Below, in pieces: positions 26,397 through 37,180 of a stretch of DNA of 64,000 nucleotides. The translations under genes were made by a program, and so were the position numbers. Every line of letters starts with the position of its first letter. Position 1 is the stretch's first letter. The notes beneath the pieces were generated by a model, which worked only from the letters and a program-made list of their open reading frames with translations, was not told the DNA's origin and ran no database searches. Source of the stretch: Embiotoca jacksoni (taxonomy: Eukaryota; Chordata; Actinopteri; Embiotocidae); the NCBI GenBank assembly GCA_022577435.1, contig JAKOON010000067.1, forward strand, positions 768,252-832,251. The letters run 5' to 3'.

Positions 26397-29300
26397 TGTC
26401 ATGTAGAAACTGATCCTTGTAGCTCTGCAGTGGCTTCCCGTCCAGCAGGATCTCTCCAGCTTGCGGCTGGTAAAACCTCTCCAGCAGCTTGACGCAGGTG
26501 GACTTCCCCGATCTATTGAGCCCCACCAGGGCGGTGATTCGGCCCGGCTTTACCTCCAGAGACACATCCTGGTGGAAGAGAGAGGTGGATGTTAATAAAA
26601 GTAGAAGTGTAAATTGATTTAATGCTCAAGACAAAAAGTTACATACCTTAAGCACGAGGCTGTTTTCATCCGTCTTTCCGGAGTAGGAAAACGAAACACG
26701 CTTGAACTGAACGTGTCCCTTGAAGTTTTCAGAGGTAAAAGAGCCCTCCGGGGGTACTTGAGGTTTCCGATCCAAATATTCAAAGATCTTCTCAGAGGCA
26801 CCGATCGCTTTCTTCACCTCGGGGTAATAACGCATGACGGCCTGGGAGAGAAGTAGAAGTGAATAAGATGTGCATACAAAAAAAAAGAAAAAAAAAAGAA
26901 AGGGCTCCATCTTGGATATGAAACTCACCTCGACAGCAGAAGCAAACTGAAGCTCGAGGAGGACGAAGGACACCAAGTCTCCGCTGCTAACGGCCCCTCT
27001 GGTCACCAGCGTCCCTCCGTAGTACAGAATGCACACATTCAAGGCTAAAGTGGTCATCTGAGGGAACATGAACAATAACTTACTAAGAATAGTCCTTTTT
27101 ATTAAAGAATGGCCATGATGCAGATGTCTGTGGTTTTAAGTGCATTTCTCTTTGTGTCTCCACAGAAAAGCTCAGTTTTCCCAATTATGCCCAAAAATAG
27201 GGAGAAAAGTACGGATACGTGGATGTGTTTTGTTTACAAAGACTGATGTTGATTCCAGTTCTGAGTAGATCCCAGAAGGTTCAAACAATACGTAGTGCTT
27301 TTCCATACACAGATTTACTATAATTAGCGATCTATTCAAGTGTTTTTTAATGTTGAACGCAGGTCAGTATTGAACTCACGCTGTTGGCCCAGGTGGAGCC
27401 CGCGTACGCCAGCGCCTCCTGCTTATTGAGGGCGTACGTGTCGTCCAGGCGACGCCGGTACCTCTCCGTCTCACCGTCCTCGTTGGCAAAACTCTTCACT
27501 GTCTTCATGCAGGAGAAGGTTTCCGTGGCAACCTGATTGGCCTTAGCCAGCGACTCCTGAACCTTAACAGCAATATTCTGAAACAGAGAAAAAAGATGCA
27601 ATATTTCAGTAAATAACCACCTTTGTTTTTTTGATCAACAAACGATCCGAGGCAGCGTTTTGTTCACCTGGTTGAAGTGTCCGGTGAGCTCGGGTATCAC
27701 CCAGATGATGGGCAGCGCCATGCAAGTGAGGAGGGTCATTTTCCACGACTGGCTCACCATGAAGAACAAGAGGAAGGCAAAACGCGCCGTGTACCACATC
27801 ACGAGACTCAGCTTCTCGCTCAGCGCCTCGCTCATGTCGTTGGTGTCCGTGGTGATCCGGGACACCAGTTCGCCTGAGAAGAAGAGTCGCGCATCAGCCG
27901 GCAATAATTACGTCAAATTCTGTACGAGGGAACCTGAGTGGTATTATATCATTTTAGAAATGGCTTTTTTGTTTCATCAGTCGTATGTACAGCGGGATCG
28001 TGATTTACCTGCCGGAGTGGTGTCAAAGAAAGCGATCTCCTGCTGCAGCACGGCCTGGAAGACGACCCCCTGCACCGAGGTGTGTATGTGGCTCATGGTG
28101 ATGTTGTACATCAGGTCGCACACAAACTCGGCCACAGCGCTGGAACATACGGCAGAGGATGCATTTCATTAAAAAATTAAAACAATTTTCTTTTTTTATT
28201 CTCCCAGGGTTGTTTGGATTTTTTTTTTTTTATGTTATTATCTGTATAATTTTTAAATCTGGCAACGACTCAAATACGTCCGATGAGGTTTGTGGACTTT
28301 TTACTGACTCTTAATAAAAAATTCAATCCTTTGTAAAAAAAAACGTATTGGAGCTCTAACCTTTGTTTGTAAATGGAGTACTTTGTTTGAGACGACATTT
28401 GTTTTGCACACCCAAAGAAGTCAATAGGTTACGTTACCTAGCAACAGTCATCAGTGACATGATTTTGATGGCGTCCATGAATGCGTCCGGCGCGTCTTCG
28501 TTGATGATCCAGTCTGCCACACGACCGGTGTACTGAGGAATCGCCATCTCACCTGAAGTCGGGAGTTCACGTTTAACACAATGTTGATCTTTAACGGTCG
28601 TCAGAGTCAGAGGTTGTTATTAACTCCGGTTTAGATGGGTTTTAACGGCTTGTCAGCCTGTCAACACCGAGTTCTGCTGTGACCTTCTGAGGCGTCTGAG
28701 GGGAAAAACATTCGCTGCAAACCGCCTGAACTGTGGCGCCATGGCAACGGGGTTTTCCCAACATAACAACGCACCGTAAAAACAACAATATCGTCACCCC
28801 GATTAAATGGATTCGGCTCCCCTGTTACTTCTTTCTTTTCCCACAAAATGTGACACAAAATTGGATGTTTCTTTGCTCCAGTTTCAGTTTCCATGTCGAA
28901 ATCACAGATGTGCAAAAAACTGGTTCATTGAAAAAACAAAGCTACTGATAAGAAATGCTTGACTTTAAACTACTGATTGGGAGCGAGGCCGCTAACTGTC
29001 CAAACCTTTGCAGCTGCATGAAAACACTAAGTAGCGATGAAAAAAATAAAAACAAAAAAACCACATACACTCCAAGTCAGACGAAGGTGTTGTCTTGCGT
29101 ACCGTAAGACGAGAGAATCACAAGAACCAGCACGGCAGCGAAGCGGCCGAGGTAGGGCAGCATGTATCCTATCAGCCTCTTCAGAGAGGAGCTGGTGTCC
29201 TCGTCGGCCGTCTCGGACGTCGTCCCCGACCACAGAGAAGAGACGCGTCCACCCCAGGAGAGCAGAAGGGACGAGGCGTACCGAGTCCAGTAGAGCCAGG

Positions 29301-29748
29301 CCACCGCCGTCACAACGTAACCCTGGGAGACCTGCGGAGCAAACGACGCGTTCATTGTCGGTCGTGTGAAGTTATCTGTACATTAAATACATCATTTTTG
29401 GTGCTTCGGACGGTGACGGCCGCTCACCCTTTCCCAGGAGTGCCACCCCCACAGCTCCTCCATGGCGGACCACCCCATCGCCCAGAGCAGAGTGATGTAC
29501 GCCGGGAAGTGGAAGCAGAGGACCCCCACACTCCGGAGGCCCTCGAAGCTCGTCATCCACGGGAAGCTCCCGCGGTAGGTGGAGGCGACGAAGGCGAGGA
29601 CGGAGGCCCTGGCCAGCGCTCCCCCCCACAGGGCGACGAAGGGATGGGAGAGCAGCGGAGGCGAGAGCTGCAGCAGGCGGAGGGCGTGCACCACGCACAC
29701 GTCAATGCTCACGCACAGCAGAGGGAAGAAGTAACTCATCTTCTGCAT
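25205..29748 (-). CDS. tap1: Antigen peptide transporter 1 (TAP1, ABCB2)
   Basis: Twelve coding exons: 29748-29428, 29331-29103, 28552-28438, 28139-28009, 27873-27668, 27577-27380, 27057-26929, 26841-26647, 26568-26395, 25934-25775, 25651-25515, 25426-25205. They give 738 aa, close to mammalian TAP1. With TAP2 it moves cytosolic peptides into the ER for MHC class I. The hydrophobic N-terminus starts MQKMSYFFPLLCVSIDVCVV; the transmembrane core includes SFANEDGE and YYGGTLVTRGAVSSGDLVSF; EKIFEYLDR precedes the nucleotide-binding domain. Walker A 524-532 is GLNRSGKST, Q-loop Gln572, signature 628-632 VSGGQ, Walker B ends LILD652 followed by Asn653, D-loop SDLD, and Asn683 takes the H-loop place. 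TAP1 rather than TAP2: ALIRKP, GYDT and a degenerate Walker B/H-loop site. An acceptor 15 nt upstream of the start implies a 5' UTR exon. Confidence 0.96.
26359..26394 (+). repeat. (AC)n microsatellite forming the tap1 intron 9 donor
   Basis: On the transcribed strand the exon ends CTACATGACAAG and the intron begins directly with GTGTGTGTGT. The donor dinucleotide is therefore the first unit of the repeat. Confidence 0.95.
28640..28910 (+). repeat. Dispersed repeat, family 2, copy 1
   Basis: Lies in tap1 intron 2. It shares GACCTTCTGAGG, GCAAACCG.CTGAACTGTG, CGCCATGGCAAC and GGGTT.TCC blocks, in the same order, with 42030-42260 in the Notch-like gene. The class is unknown to me. Confidence 0.7.
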
Positions 29749-29799
29749 CGTGCACAGGATCTGCAGGAACAAGGGAGGATCGACACGCACACGTCAGGG

Positions 29800-30270
29800 T
29801 GGAAGTATTCACCTGCTGGGCAGCGGTGGAGCGGAACAATGGACTTTACTTTCATATTTCCATTTAATGCAACTTTACACGTCTTACTTACTGAATCTCA
29901 GAGACATATTGCAGTTTTTACTGCACTGCATTTGTCTGACAGCTGCAGCTACTTTTAAGACCACAGTTTTGTTTTTGTTTTTTTAAACCCTTTTTATCCG
30001 GTGAAATCATGTATCTCCAAATCTGGTGAATTTAAATTAGATAGATAAGACTTTATTAATCCCACAGCGGGGGCAATTTTGTCATTACAGCAGCATAGAA
30101 ACACAGTTAGGAAAAAAGGTGCATTAATCTAAAAACATCGCATAAAACAGTAAAACACTATCAGAAAGTATGTTTATAGTGTGTACTTTTACTTTTGATA
30201 CGTTAAGTACATTTTGTTTATTTAAGTAAGGTTTTTGAATGCAGGACTTTAACTTGCAGTGGAGAATTTC
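29800..30270 (-). repeat. Teleost dispersed repeat, interrupted
   Basis: The left part (29805-29965) reads like the common teleost element with ACTGCACTGCATTTGTCTGAC and AGCTGCAGCTACTTTTAAGA. The right part (30175-30270) has the matching other half, TACTTTTACTTTTGATACGT and GAATGCAGGACTTTAACTTG. Between them a second repeat has been inserted at about 30035-30170. It lies in the 5' flank or 5' UTR intron of tap1. Confidence 0.65.
30035..30170 (+). repeat. TTTATTAATCCC retroposon fragment, nested
   Basis: GATAGATAAGACTTTATTAA, TCCCACAGCGGGGGCAATTT and CATTACAGCAGCATAGAAAC match the intronic copy in brd2 at 16828 (CTACAGCAGCATACAGAAG). It sits inside the repeat at 29800-30270. Confidence 0.7.
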
Positions 30271-30412
30271 CAGTGTCATCAGTAGGTTTTATGTAATTTA
30301 AAGGATCTAATAGACAGGTACAACACACAGCTGCCTGTTTTATTACCTCTGTATGTCCAACCTTCAGTTTGCTGATAAAGGTTTGAATTTACTTTCTCTC
30401 TCTTTGCTTTAC

Positions 30413-30422
30413 TTTCGTTTTC
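30413..30422 (-). promoter_or_regulatory. ISRE-like element upstream of tap1
   Basis: Read on the minus strand: GAAAACGAAAGTAAAG, which contains GAAANNGAAA, the interferon-stimulated response element core bound by IRF/STAT complexes. It lies about 670 bp upstream of the tap1 start codon. A usable donor GAG|GTAATA at about 30346/30345 could end a short 5' UTR exon just downstream. Mammalian TAP1 is interferon-inducible through such sites; function here is inferred. Confidence 0.5.
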
Positions 30423-30920
30423 ACCTGCACAGCTGATTTCTTTGAAACGGTGCGACATTAACTTCACGATAAACCCGCAGAAACAGCACGCAGAAACACG
30501 AACAAATCAGCAAAAACACACAGCTTATTACAGTCGGTATTATTAATAACGTCTGATTCAATAAGCACAATGGCTCGTTTGGTTTAGATTGAGTTATTAA
30601 CACAGAGCTGCAGCGTACTTACTTAACTTCCTTTCGACAAGGTGAGTTTGCTTTGACGGAAAGCTTGAAAAGACTCAGATATTTCCACCCAAACAAGATA
30701 AATATATATCTTAATCCCTCCTGACCGGCAACCTGTTCAGACTTCAGCCGAACGAGCTGCGACTGTTCAGACTGAAACCGAAACTAACTCTTTATGACGC
30801 TGCTGCGACGGAAAGTCCCGAATTTTAACGAAGGCCAACGAGGAACAAACCTTACTTTTCTTTAAGTAGGAACGTATTTACTCCAACATCTTCTTTTGAA
30901 ACGTAATTAGATTTTAAAAA

Positions 30921-30973
<53 letters not shown>

Positions 30974-33037
30974 TATATATATATTTAGACCTTGTGAGTG
31001 CCTGGCGAGCTCGTGCTGCACTACAGTGGTGATAATATGAAATATCCACCAGTCCAACAGCGACACCAGGCGACGAGGAGGTGAAACTGCCAAGAGCTTC
31101 ACATCATTTTATCTATCTATTTATTTATTTATTTATTTATCCATACATCAACATCTATTCTGGCAATTCCTTCATTTCTACATTTATTTCCTTCTTTACA
31201 TATTTATATATGTATTTATATATTTATGTATTGCTTATTATTTTGAAGGTACAAAAATGTAGATGGAAATGTAGGCCTACTGGTAAATGTGAGATATTGA
31301 TGTAATTATGTTATTTTCCATTATCAAAATGCATTAATTCATTTAGCTACTTATACTTCAGTCGTTGTTTGTCCATGAGCAAATTGCATGTAAAAATATG
31401 TAAGTACATCTACATTGGTATATATATATGTAAAGGTTATAGCTTTTATTCAGTACTAATTGAAAGGCACTGTTAACATACAAACTTTTTATTTATATTT
31501 GTAGCCTATATAGACGGTGTGAAATAAAAACCAAAACCCAGTCTCTATTTTGTCTTATTGAAGTGTTGCAGTCTTAAATTAAAATGCCTTAAAACATCAA
31601 TTTCACTCTGATGACATGCTTTTGAAAGACGCTTTATGTGGCAGCATCTATCCACCGATAGAGCAGGCAGATGCGCCATGTGACCTCACAGTAGGCTGAG
31701 CTAAAATTATAGTGTTTTAATTTGAGTTTCTCTACAAGACAGTGTGACAAAGTATACTTTCAAATTCTTTACCGAATGTCCAACCAAATAAGGAAACGTG
31801 ATGACAGGCAGTAATTCGAAGAGTTTCGGGGGCCCCTGAAAGAGCAGCCGGCTGCTTTTCCTGCTTGGTTATCAGGTCTTGTGCTGCAGCCCAGTTGTGG
31901 TCTGTTGTCTGACTTAGAAGTCCCTGACAGCTTCCTTCCTTCCTCTCCACTTCTGTCATGTTCAAGGGATGAGATGAGCAAAGCTATACATGTTCCTACT
32001 ATTTTAAGCAGCCTCTTGGCAGGCACCAATACGTCACTAAGAATGTTTCCTTTCATGTTTATTTTGAAATTGTTTGACAGATTTGTTTGCAAAAGGAAAA
32101 CCTGTTTTTTAAAGCATGTTTTGCACTATTCAACACAAATCTTTCTTACAATTGGGGGGTTTTAAATAACCTGAGGGGAGGGGGGGGGGGGGCTATACAA
32201 TATAAATGCTACCATTAAAAACGTACACATGGTGGATATTGTGTAGTCTGATTGCCGTAATTTTACATTCAGTAGCCCGATTTTAATCTGACAAATAAAT
32301 CCATCAGTGGTTTGCCCAGAAAAATCATTTAAATCAATTTGAAATTTTATCTGATTTATTATTGGAATTTCACTACTGATGCATTCATGTCTGCACTACG
32401 TAGCACTTAAAGGTTGGTTGAGTAGTAAATTAATCTTCATGAAATGTGGTTTTAAAAAGTGCAATATTTCCCACTGATCTACGGTGTAAAGCAGCATTAA
32501 ATGAAAATAATAAGTCGAGTACATTTTATTTATGTAGGCCAAACAATATTGACTTTTTTATCTTTCAGTTTTGGATCTATAAAGGTATAATAAACTATGA
32601 CAGATTACTGATTTTACACTGGCCTGATGAGAGGTGGTTCGACCCAGAAATCACAGGTAGATTATGGTGATGGTGCTGCAGCAAATTAACGTTTATCTAA
32701 TATAAAGTTCTCCGAACAACACAAAGAACCAAAGAGGTAAAAGAAAGAATTTGTGAACAGTAAGAAAGAACAGAAGTAACAAAGCATCCAGTCGGTTAAT
32801 AAACGGTGTCCATTTAAAAATCTGCAATTATGGGAAAATAAAACATTAATAATTTACATAGTACATTTACAGAATGCTTCTATTATTATTATTATTATAA
32901 ATTTAATTATATAAATGATTATTCTTGTTATTATTCTGTGTTAGTAGTAGTGTTGTTTGTGTGTGTGTGTGTGTTTTTGTTTTTTTTATCGATTCATCTA
33001 TTTCTGAACGATCAGACGATGAACGGCCGGTGGCTTC
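30423..33037. other. Intergenic between tap1 and the next gene, no gene recognised
   Basis: AT-rich, with (AAT)n at 30918-30969, (TTTA)n at about 31115-31140, a G run at 32178-32191, (ATT)n at 32880-32896 and (GT)n at 32956-32972. Small open frames near 31740-32160 on both strands show no known protein. Confidence 0.5.
30918..30969 (+). repeat. (AAT)n microsatellite
   Basis: About 17 AAT units followed by an AT run, between tap1 and the transposon-derived gene. Confidence 0.95.
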
Positions 33038-33049
33038 TGCGCATGCTCA
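33038..33049 (+). promoter_or_regulatory. NRF1-like site in a CpG-rich promoter
   Basis: TGCGCATGCTCA differs at one base from the palindromic NRF1 consensus and is followed at once by GACATGGCAGCTGC, similar to a YY1 site. This is 190 bp upstream of the start codon at 33238, inside a GC-rich stretch (33020-33260). Such sites mark housekeeping promoters. Confidence 0.45.
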
Positions 33050-33237
33050 GACATGGCAGCTGCCAGAGCGAAGCTCCTCACGTCCCAGAGTTGTTGACAT
33101 TTAGCAAAAAAATATAAGAGGCGGAAAGCTGGCCGAGCCGAGCCGGACCCACCTGAGCTGCCGGCTGCCGGGTTTCACTGTCACAGCCGCGATGGAGTAA
33201 CGAGCCGGCAGCGGGGAACCCCCGTGATCTGATCCGG

Positions 33238-36200
33238 ATGGAGGCGACGGGTCTCCGGGACGTTTTCAAATGTATAACTCTATGTAAGCAAACACTGTGT
33301 TGTTGTTGTTGTTGTTTTTAAATGCAATTTTCGAAGCGTTTGTCGGAGTCCAGCCTGCATGCAGCTCCGCTGTACCGGTTGTGAAGCTTCTGTTTCGACC
33401 GCCATTGCAGCGTTTCATACTCCCTCCGTGAATGTCAGGCCCTGCAACGCCTACTTTCTACGTCACATCAGGAACATCTGGATGTGGACACATGGCTTTG
33501 TTGTTTTCAGACTGGAACAAAAGGTGTAAAAAAAAAAATAATAATAAAAAAAAGACACACAAGATAAAAACTAATAACAGTTTTAAAAGCATTATTTTGA
33601 TGAATTTTCTTTTTTTTTTATTTTTTTTTTAGCCATTGCAGCAATGGAGGATATCGGTCTCCATCCCAAACCCACCGCTGACCCTCCCGTCCCCAGAGCC
33701 ACCGTCGCTGAGACTTCAGGGCGGCACCGCGTCCCACCAGGTGTGTACGAGCTCCAGCGGAGCGTTAACTGCAAACCACAGCACGTCTACACAAGATCAA
33801 ATGTGTGTCTTCCTTATTTTGTTTTGTGTTTTTTCTGCACAGACCACCTGCACGTCACCGATGCGAGCAGGAAATGTGACGGGGACAAAAAGAGGTGCCG
33901 CTCTGTGATAGTAGCAGAGACGCAGTCGATCCCCCAGTTTCCTTTACACAACCAGGCGCCTGCGGCCGCTGACACCGGTAAAGTCCTGTCTACTGTGGAT
34001 TTAACCATTAATATACGCCCCACGTGGTGCTGATATATGTCAATTTATCAATGTAATTCTGCTTTTTTATGATTTTTAATATCTAAAATCATGTCGAACG
34101 TGATTTACTGATGCCACAAACGACAATTTTTTTTTTCTAACCTGAATTTTTTACTTGAAAAGATGTCATCCCAGATAGAAAAACGACAAAAGAATACAGT
34201 TAAAAAATATTTTAACAGCATTGGGGGATCCATAGTCACTAGTTCGCCTCGTCATCGCCGGTATATTTATATAAAAAAGCCCTTTGAAAACTCAAAACAG
34301 TGTCTCAGTTCTCCGCTGCCAATAGTCAGAAATAATAAAGCTGTTTTCCTCTCGGTTTGTTTTTGCAGCCGTCCTTAATGCAGCTGCCAAAATTGGAAGC
34401 ACTCATTTGGATAAAGCCAAAGTCGCAGATCCGTTGAAGTGGAAGCAAAACAAGCAGAAGCAGCTGAGGATGGAGGGAAAAGCGTACGTGAGCAAACGCA
34501 AAAAGGACGGCGAGGTTGTGACCAAGCAGCCGCGAGCGATGGGACCGCGGTGCTCCTCGGACGCCTGCAAGAAGGCGTCGAACCGCCTCTGCGACGAAAT
34601 CGACGAGGAGGCGAGGAAGAACGTGTTCGAGGAGTTCTGGCAGCGCAAGAACTGGTCTCAGAGGAAACTGTACGTGGCGGAACAAGTGGACCGCGACCCC
34701 GTGGAGAGGTCGCGGGCGGCGGGGTCGCGCTCAAGGAGGTCGGTGTCGCTTCGCTATCACCTGATGGTGGAAGGCAAACGGAAGCAGGTGTGTAAGAACA
34801 CGTTCGTGTCCACGCTGGGGATCGGAGAGTGGTCCGTGCTCAGCTGGACCCACAGAGGAGCCACGAAGAGGAGCGAGTCCAACCAGAACAGACCGGAGAG
34901 GCGGCAGGTCGTGCGTCAGCGCCCGCCGCCGATCCAAACTCCTTCTGCTGTCAATCACACCGCGGAAGTCACTCGGGGTGAGTGGCGTCTCTCTTAATGA
35001 TCAGTAACACATCAGGTTTGATAATCAGACCATTTGCTGCTGTTGTTTTATGTCACTGTAACTCAAAGGTTTAAAACTGCTGGTTGGACCAAACTAATAG
35101 TTTCATAATCATGTGGCCTTTTAGCTGTGGAAAACTGCGGCTGTCTTTTCACCTATTTTATAGACCAATCAATCACTCATTTAACCCCTGAAGCCGAAGA
35201 CCAAATTCAGTCGGTAACGGCTTCACGGCCAAAGTGAACAAAAGTCCAAATATGGTCACTTCCTGCTCCAAACCGCTCACAAACCAACGGGTTCAGACAT
35301 GGCCTTCATCTTTTGCTCGCTCTCCTGACTCTCCTTGTTCTTCCAGAACCAGTGAATGCCGCTGACAAAGACAAATCCAGGCCACCAGAACCGGAGGCAC
35401 CGGTCAGGAAGAAATCCAGAGTCGCCAAGCCGCTGACGTGGAAACAAAATCGTCAGAAGCAACTTCGAATGGAGGGAAAACCGTACGTGAGCAAACGGAA
35501 GAAAGACGGCGCCAGCGTCACTAAATCTCAGAGGGCGATGGGACCGGGCTGCTCGTCCAGCGCTTGCAAAAGGGCGTCGAACCGCTTCTGCGCCGACTTC
35601 AGCGAAGAAACGAGGAGCGAGCTGTTCACCCGTTTCTGGCAGTGCATGAACTGGACCCAGAGGAAGATCTACGTGGCCGGACTGGTCGACTGCGACCCGG
35701 TGGAAAGAACCCGAGCACCGTGGACTCAGTCGAGGAGATCGGTCTCGATGCGGTACCATTTGATAGCCGACGGCGACAGAAAACAGGTTTGCAAAAAGAT
35801 GTTCCTCTCCACTTTGGGGGTCGGGGAGTGGTCGGTGCTCAACTGGGCGCAAAACACGACGCAGCCGGACAATTCGGAGGAAATCGCCAAGAAGCAAACG
35901 CAGAGGAAGTCCCGTAAAGCCTCAGAGCACGTCGTCCTCAGGGAGTTCCTGGAGAGGCTACCCAAGGTGCCGTCTTACTGCTGCGGCGCGTCCATTTCCA
36001 AACTCTACCTGGAGCCGATCTTCTCCAACATGTCCGAGGTGTACCGGCGCTACTACAACTACTGCCTGGAGAAGAAGGCCACGCCGCTCTCTCGGCAGGT
36101 CTTCTGCGCCGTCTTCAAGAAGATGGACTTGGGATTGCGCCACCCGAGAAAGGATCAAGGTCGCGCTTTCGGCTCGACGGGGAACCTGTTCAACGAGCTT

Positions 36201-36266
36201 TGGGAGGAATACTGCATGGAGAGAGGAGCTCCGGGGACGCCGGCGGAGAAGGCGGGAAACCCGTAG
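33238..36266 (+). CDS. Uncharacterised protein with duplicated transposon-associated domain
   Basis: Five exons: 33238-33283, 33633-33740, 33843-33977, 34369-34977, 35347-36266. Phases close to 605 aa. After a variable N-terminus there are two copies of a domain of about 140 residues, near 118-250 and 328-467, that match closely: WKQNKQKQLRMEGKAYVSKR / WKQNRQKQLRMEGKPYVSKR, GPRCSSDACKKASNRLC / GPGCSSSACKRASNRFC, CKNTFVSTLGIGEWSVLSW / CKKMFLSTLGVGEWSVLNW. Each has Cys spacing C-x4-C-x7-C and a later QVCK. A C-terminal part (about 485-590) has LPKVPSYCCGAS, KLYLEP and FKKMDLGLRHPRKDQG. From memory this pattern (R-x-x-G-x-Y-S/V, cysteines, VCK-x-F-L-x-TL, then S-H-Y-C, YL, P-x-x-D) resembles uncharacterised insect and cnidarian proteins thought to derive from transposons, but it stops where those go on into a C-x-x-C segment. 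Function unknown; nuclear or nucleic-acid binding is a guess from the basic residues. Confidence 0.85.
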
Positions 36267-36583
36267 AGAAGGAGCGACGTCGAAGGTCGTTGCTTTCATT
36301 ACAGAGTTCGATTCCAAGACTGCACTGAATGAACTGCTTGCCTGAAACGGTCCAACTTTCTTCAGTGTGGAATTATTTGAGCTCTACTTCTGATTTGTTT
36401 CTGTTATTTTGAGAATGTTTGTCATCTAAAGACGTTCATCAATCAAACTGCTGTTTTTGAGTTTTTCAGTTCGTTATGTGAAAATTCTAAAACTCGAAAC
36501 AACTTTGAGTGTTTATTTTTCTTTGCGAATTAAGTAAGAACAAATAACGGAAGCATTTACACTCCAGTGATTTTGGACTCAGC

Positions 36584-36688
<105 letters not shown>

Positions 36689-36815
36689 GGCAGGCGCTTC
36701 TCCACTTGTTTAAAAAGGGTCAAAATTCAAACCATGCCGTTCCCTCACACCCCGCAGTTTTTTTCACATTAAGAAATAACGGCTCACCCAAGAACCTCCA
36801 GAAACACAGTAAGAA

Positions 36816-36816
<1 letters not shown>

Positions 36817-36879
<63 letters not shown>
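36817..36879 (+). repeat. (CA)n microsatellite
   Basis: About 31 CA units, complementary to the GT tract at 36586-36687. Confidence 0.97.
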
Positions 36880-36881
<2 letters not shown>

Positions 36882-37180
36882 TTATCGCCCTTCCTATTCT
36901 TCTCCACACAGTGGCAGGAAGTTGTCCAGATATCCGCAGGGCCTCTGACAAAAAAAAAAAAGAGCGAGTGAACAGTGTGTGCTGGGTGGTGTTGCTGGAA
37001 GGTGTCGGGGGGGCGGTGGTGATGGGGTTGGGTGACTTCACTCCGAGTTAACCGTTCGGCGTGAGCGGCAGAGTGAGTCTCAGCTGAGCTTCGTGCACAT
37101 CAGAAGCCGTTTGAGGCTCAGCGGTGAACGAGCAGCCGGACCGGAGAGGAGAACGGGCCTACAGCCGGGTGACCCCGAAG

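Noticed and set aside
25205..29748. Identity as TAP2 or ABCB9 rather than TAP1
   Set aside because: EKIFEYLDR, ALIRKP, GYDT, and the degenerate Walker B and H-loop all fit TAP1. TAP2 keeps the canonical Glu and His.
29095..29958. A 287-codon plus-strand frame and other long frames opposite the first tap1 exons
   Set aside because: They are antisense shadows of GC-rich tap1 exons 1 and 2, have no domain, and run through introns.
31732..32165. Overlapping frames of 77-107 codons on both strands between tap1 and the next gene
   Set aside because: No recognisable protein, no splice context, and open on both strands, as expected by chance.
33078..33269. Minus-strand frame over the CpG-rich promoter at 33.1 kb, suggesting a divergent gene
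   Set aside because: Short and explained by GC-rich composition; no domain and no downstream exon found.
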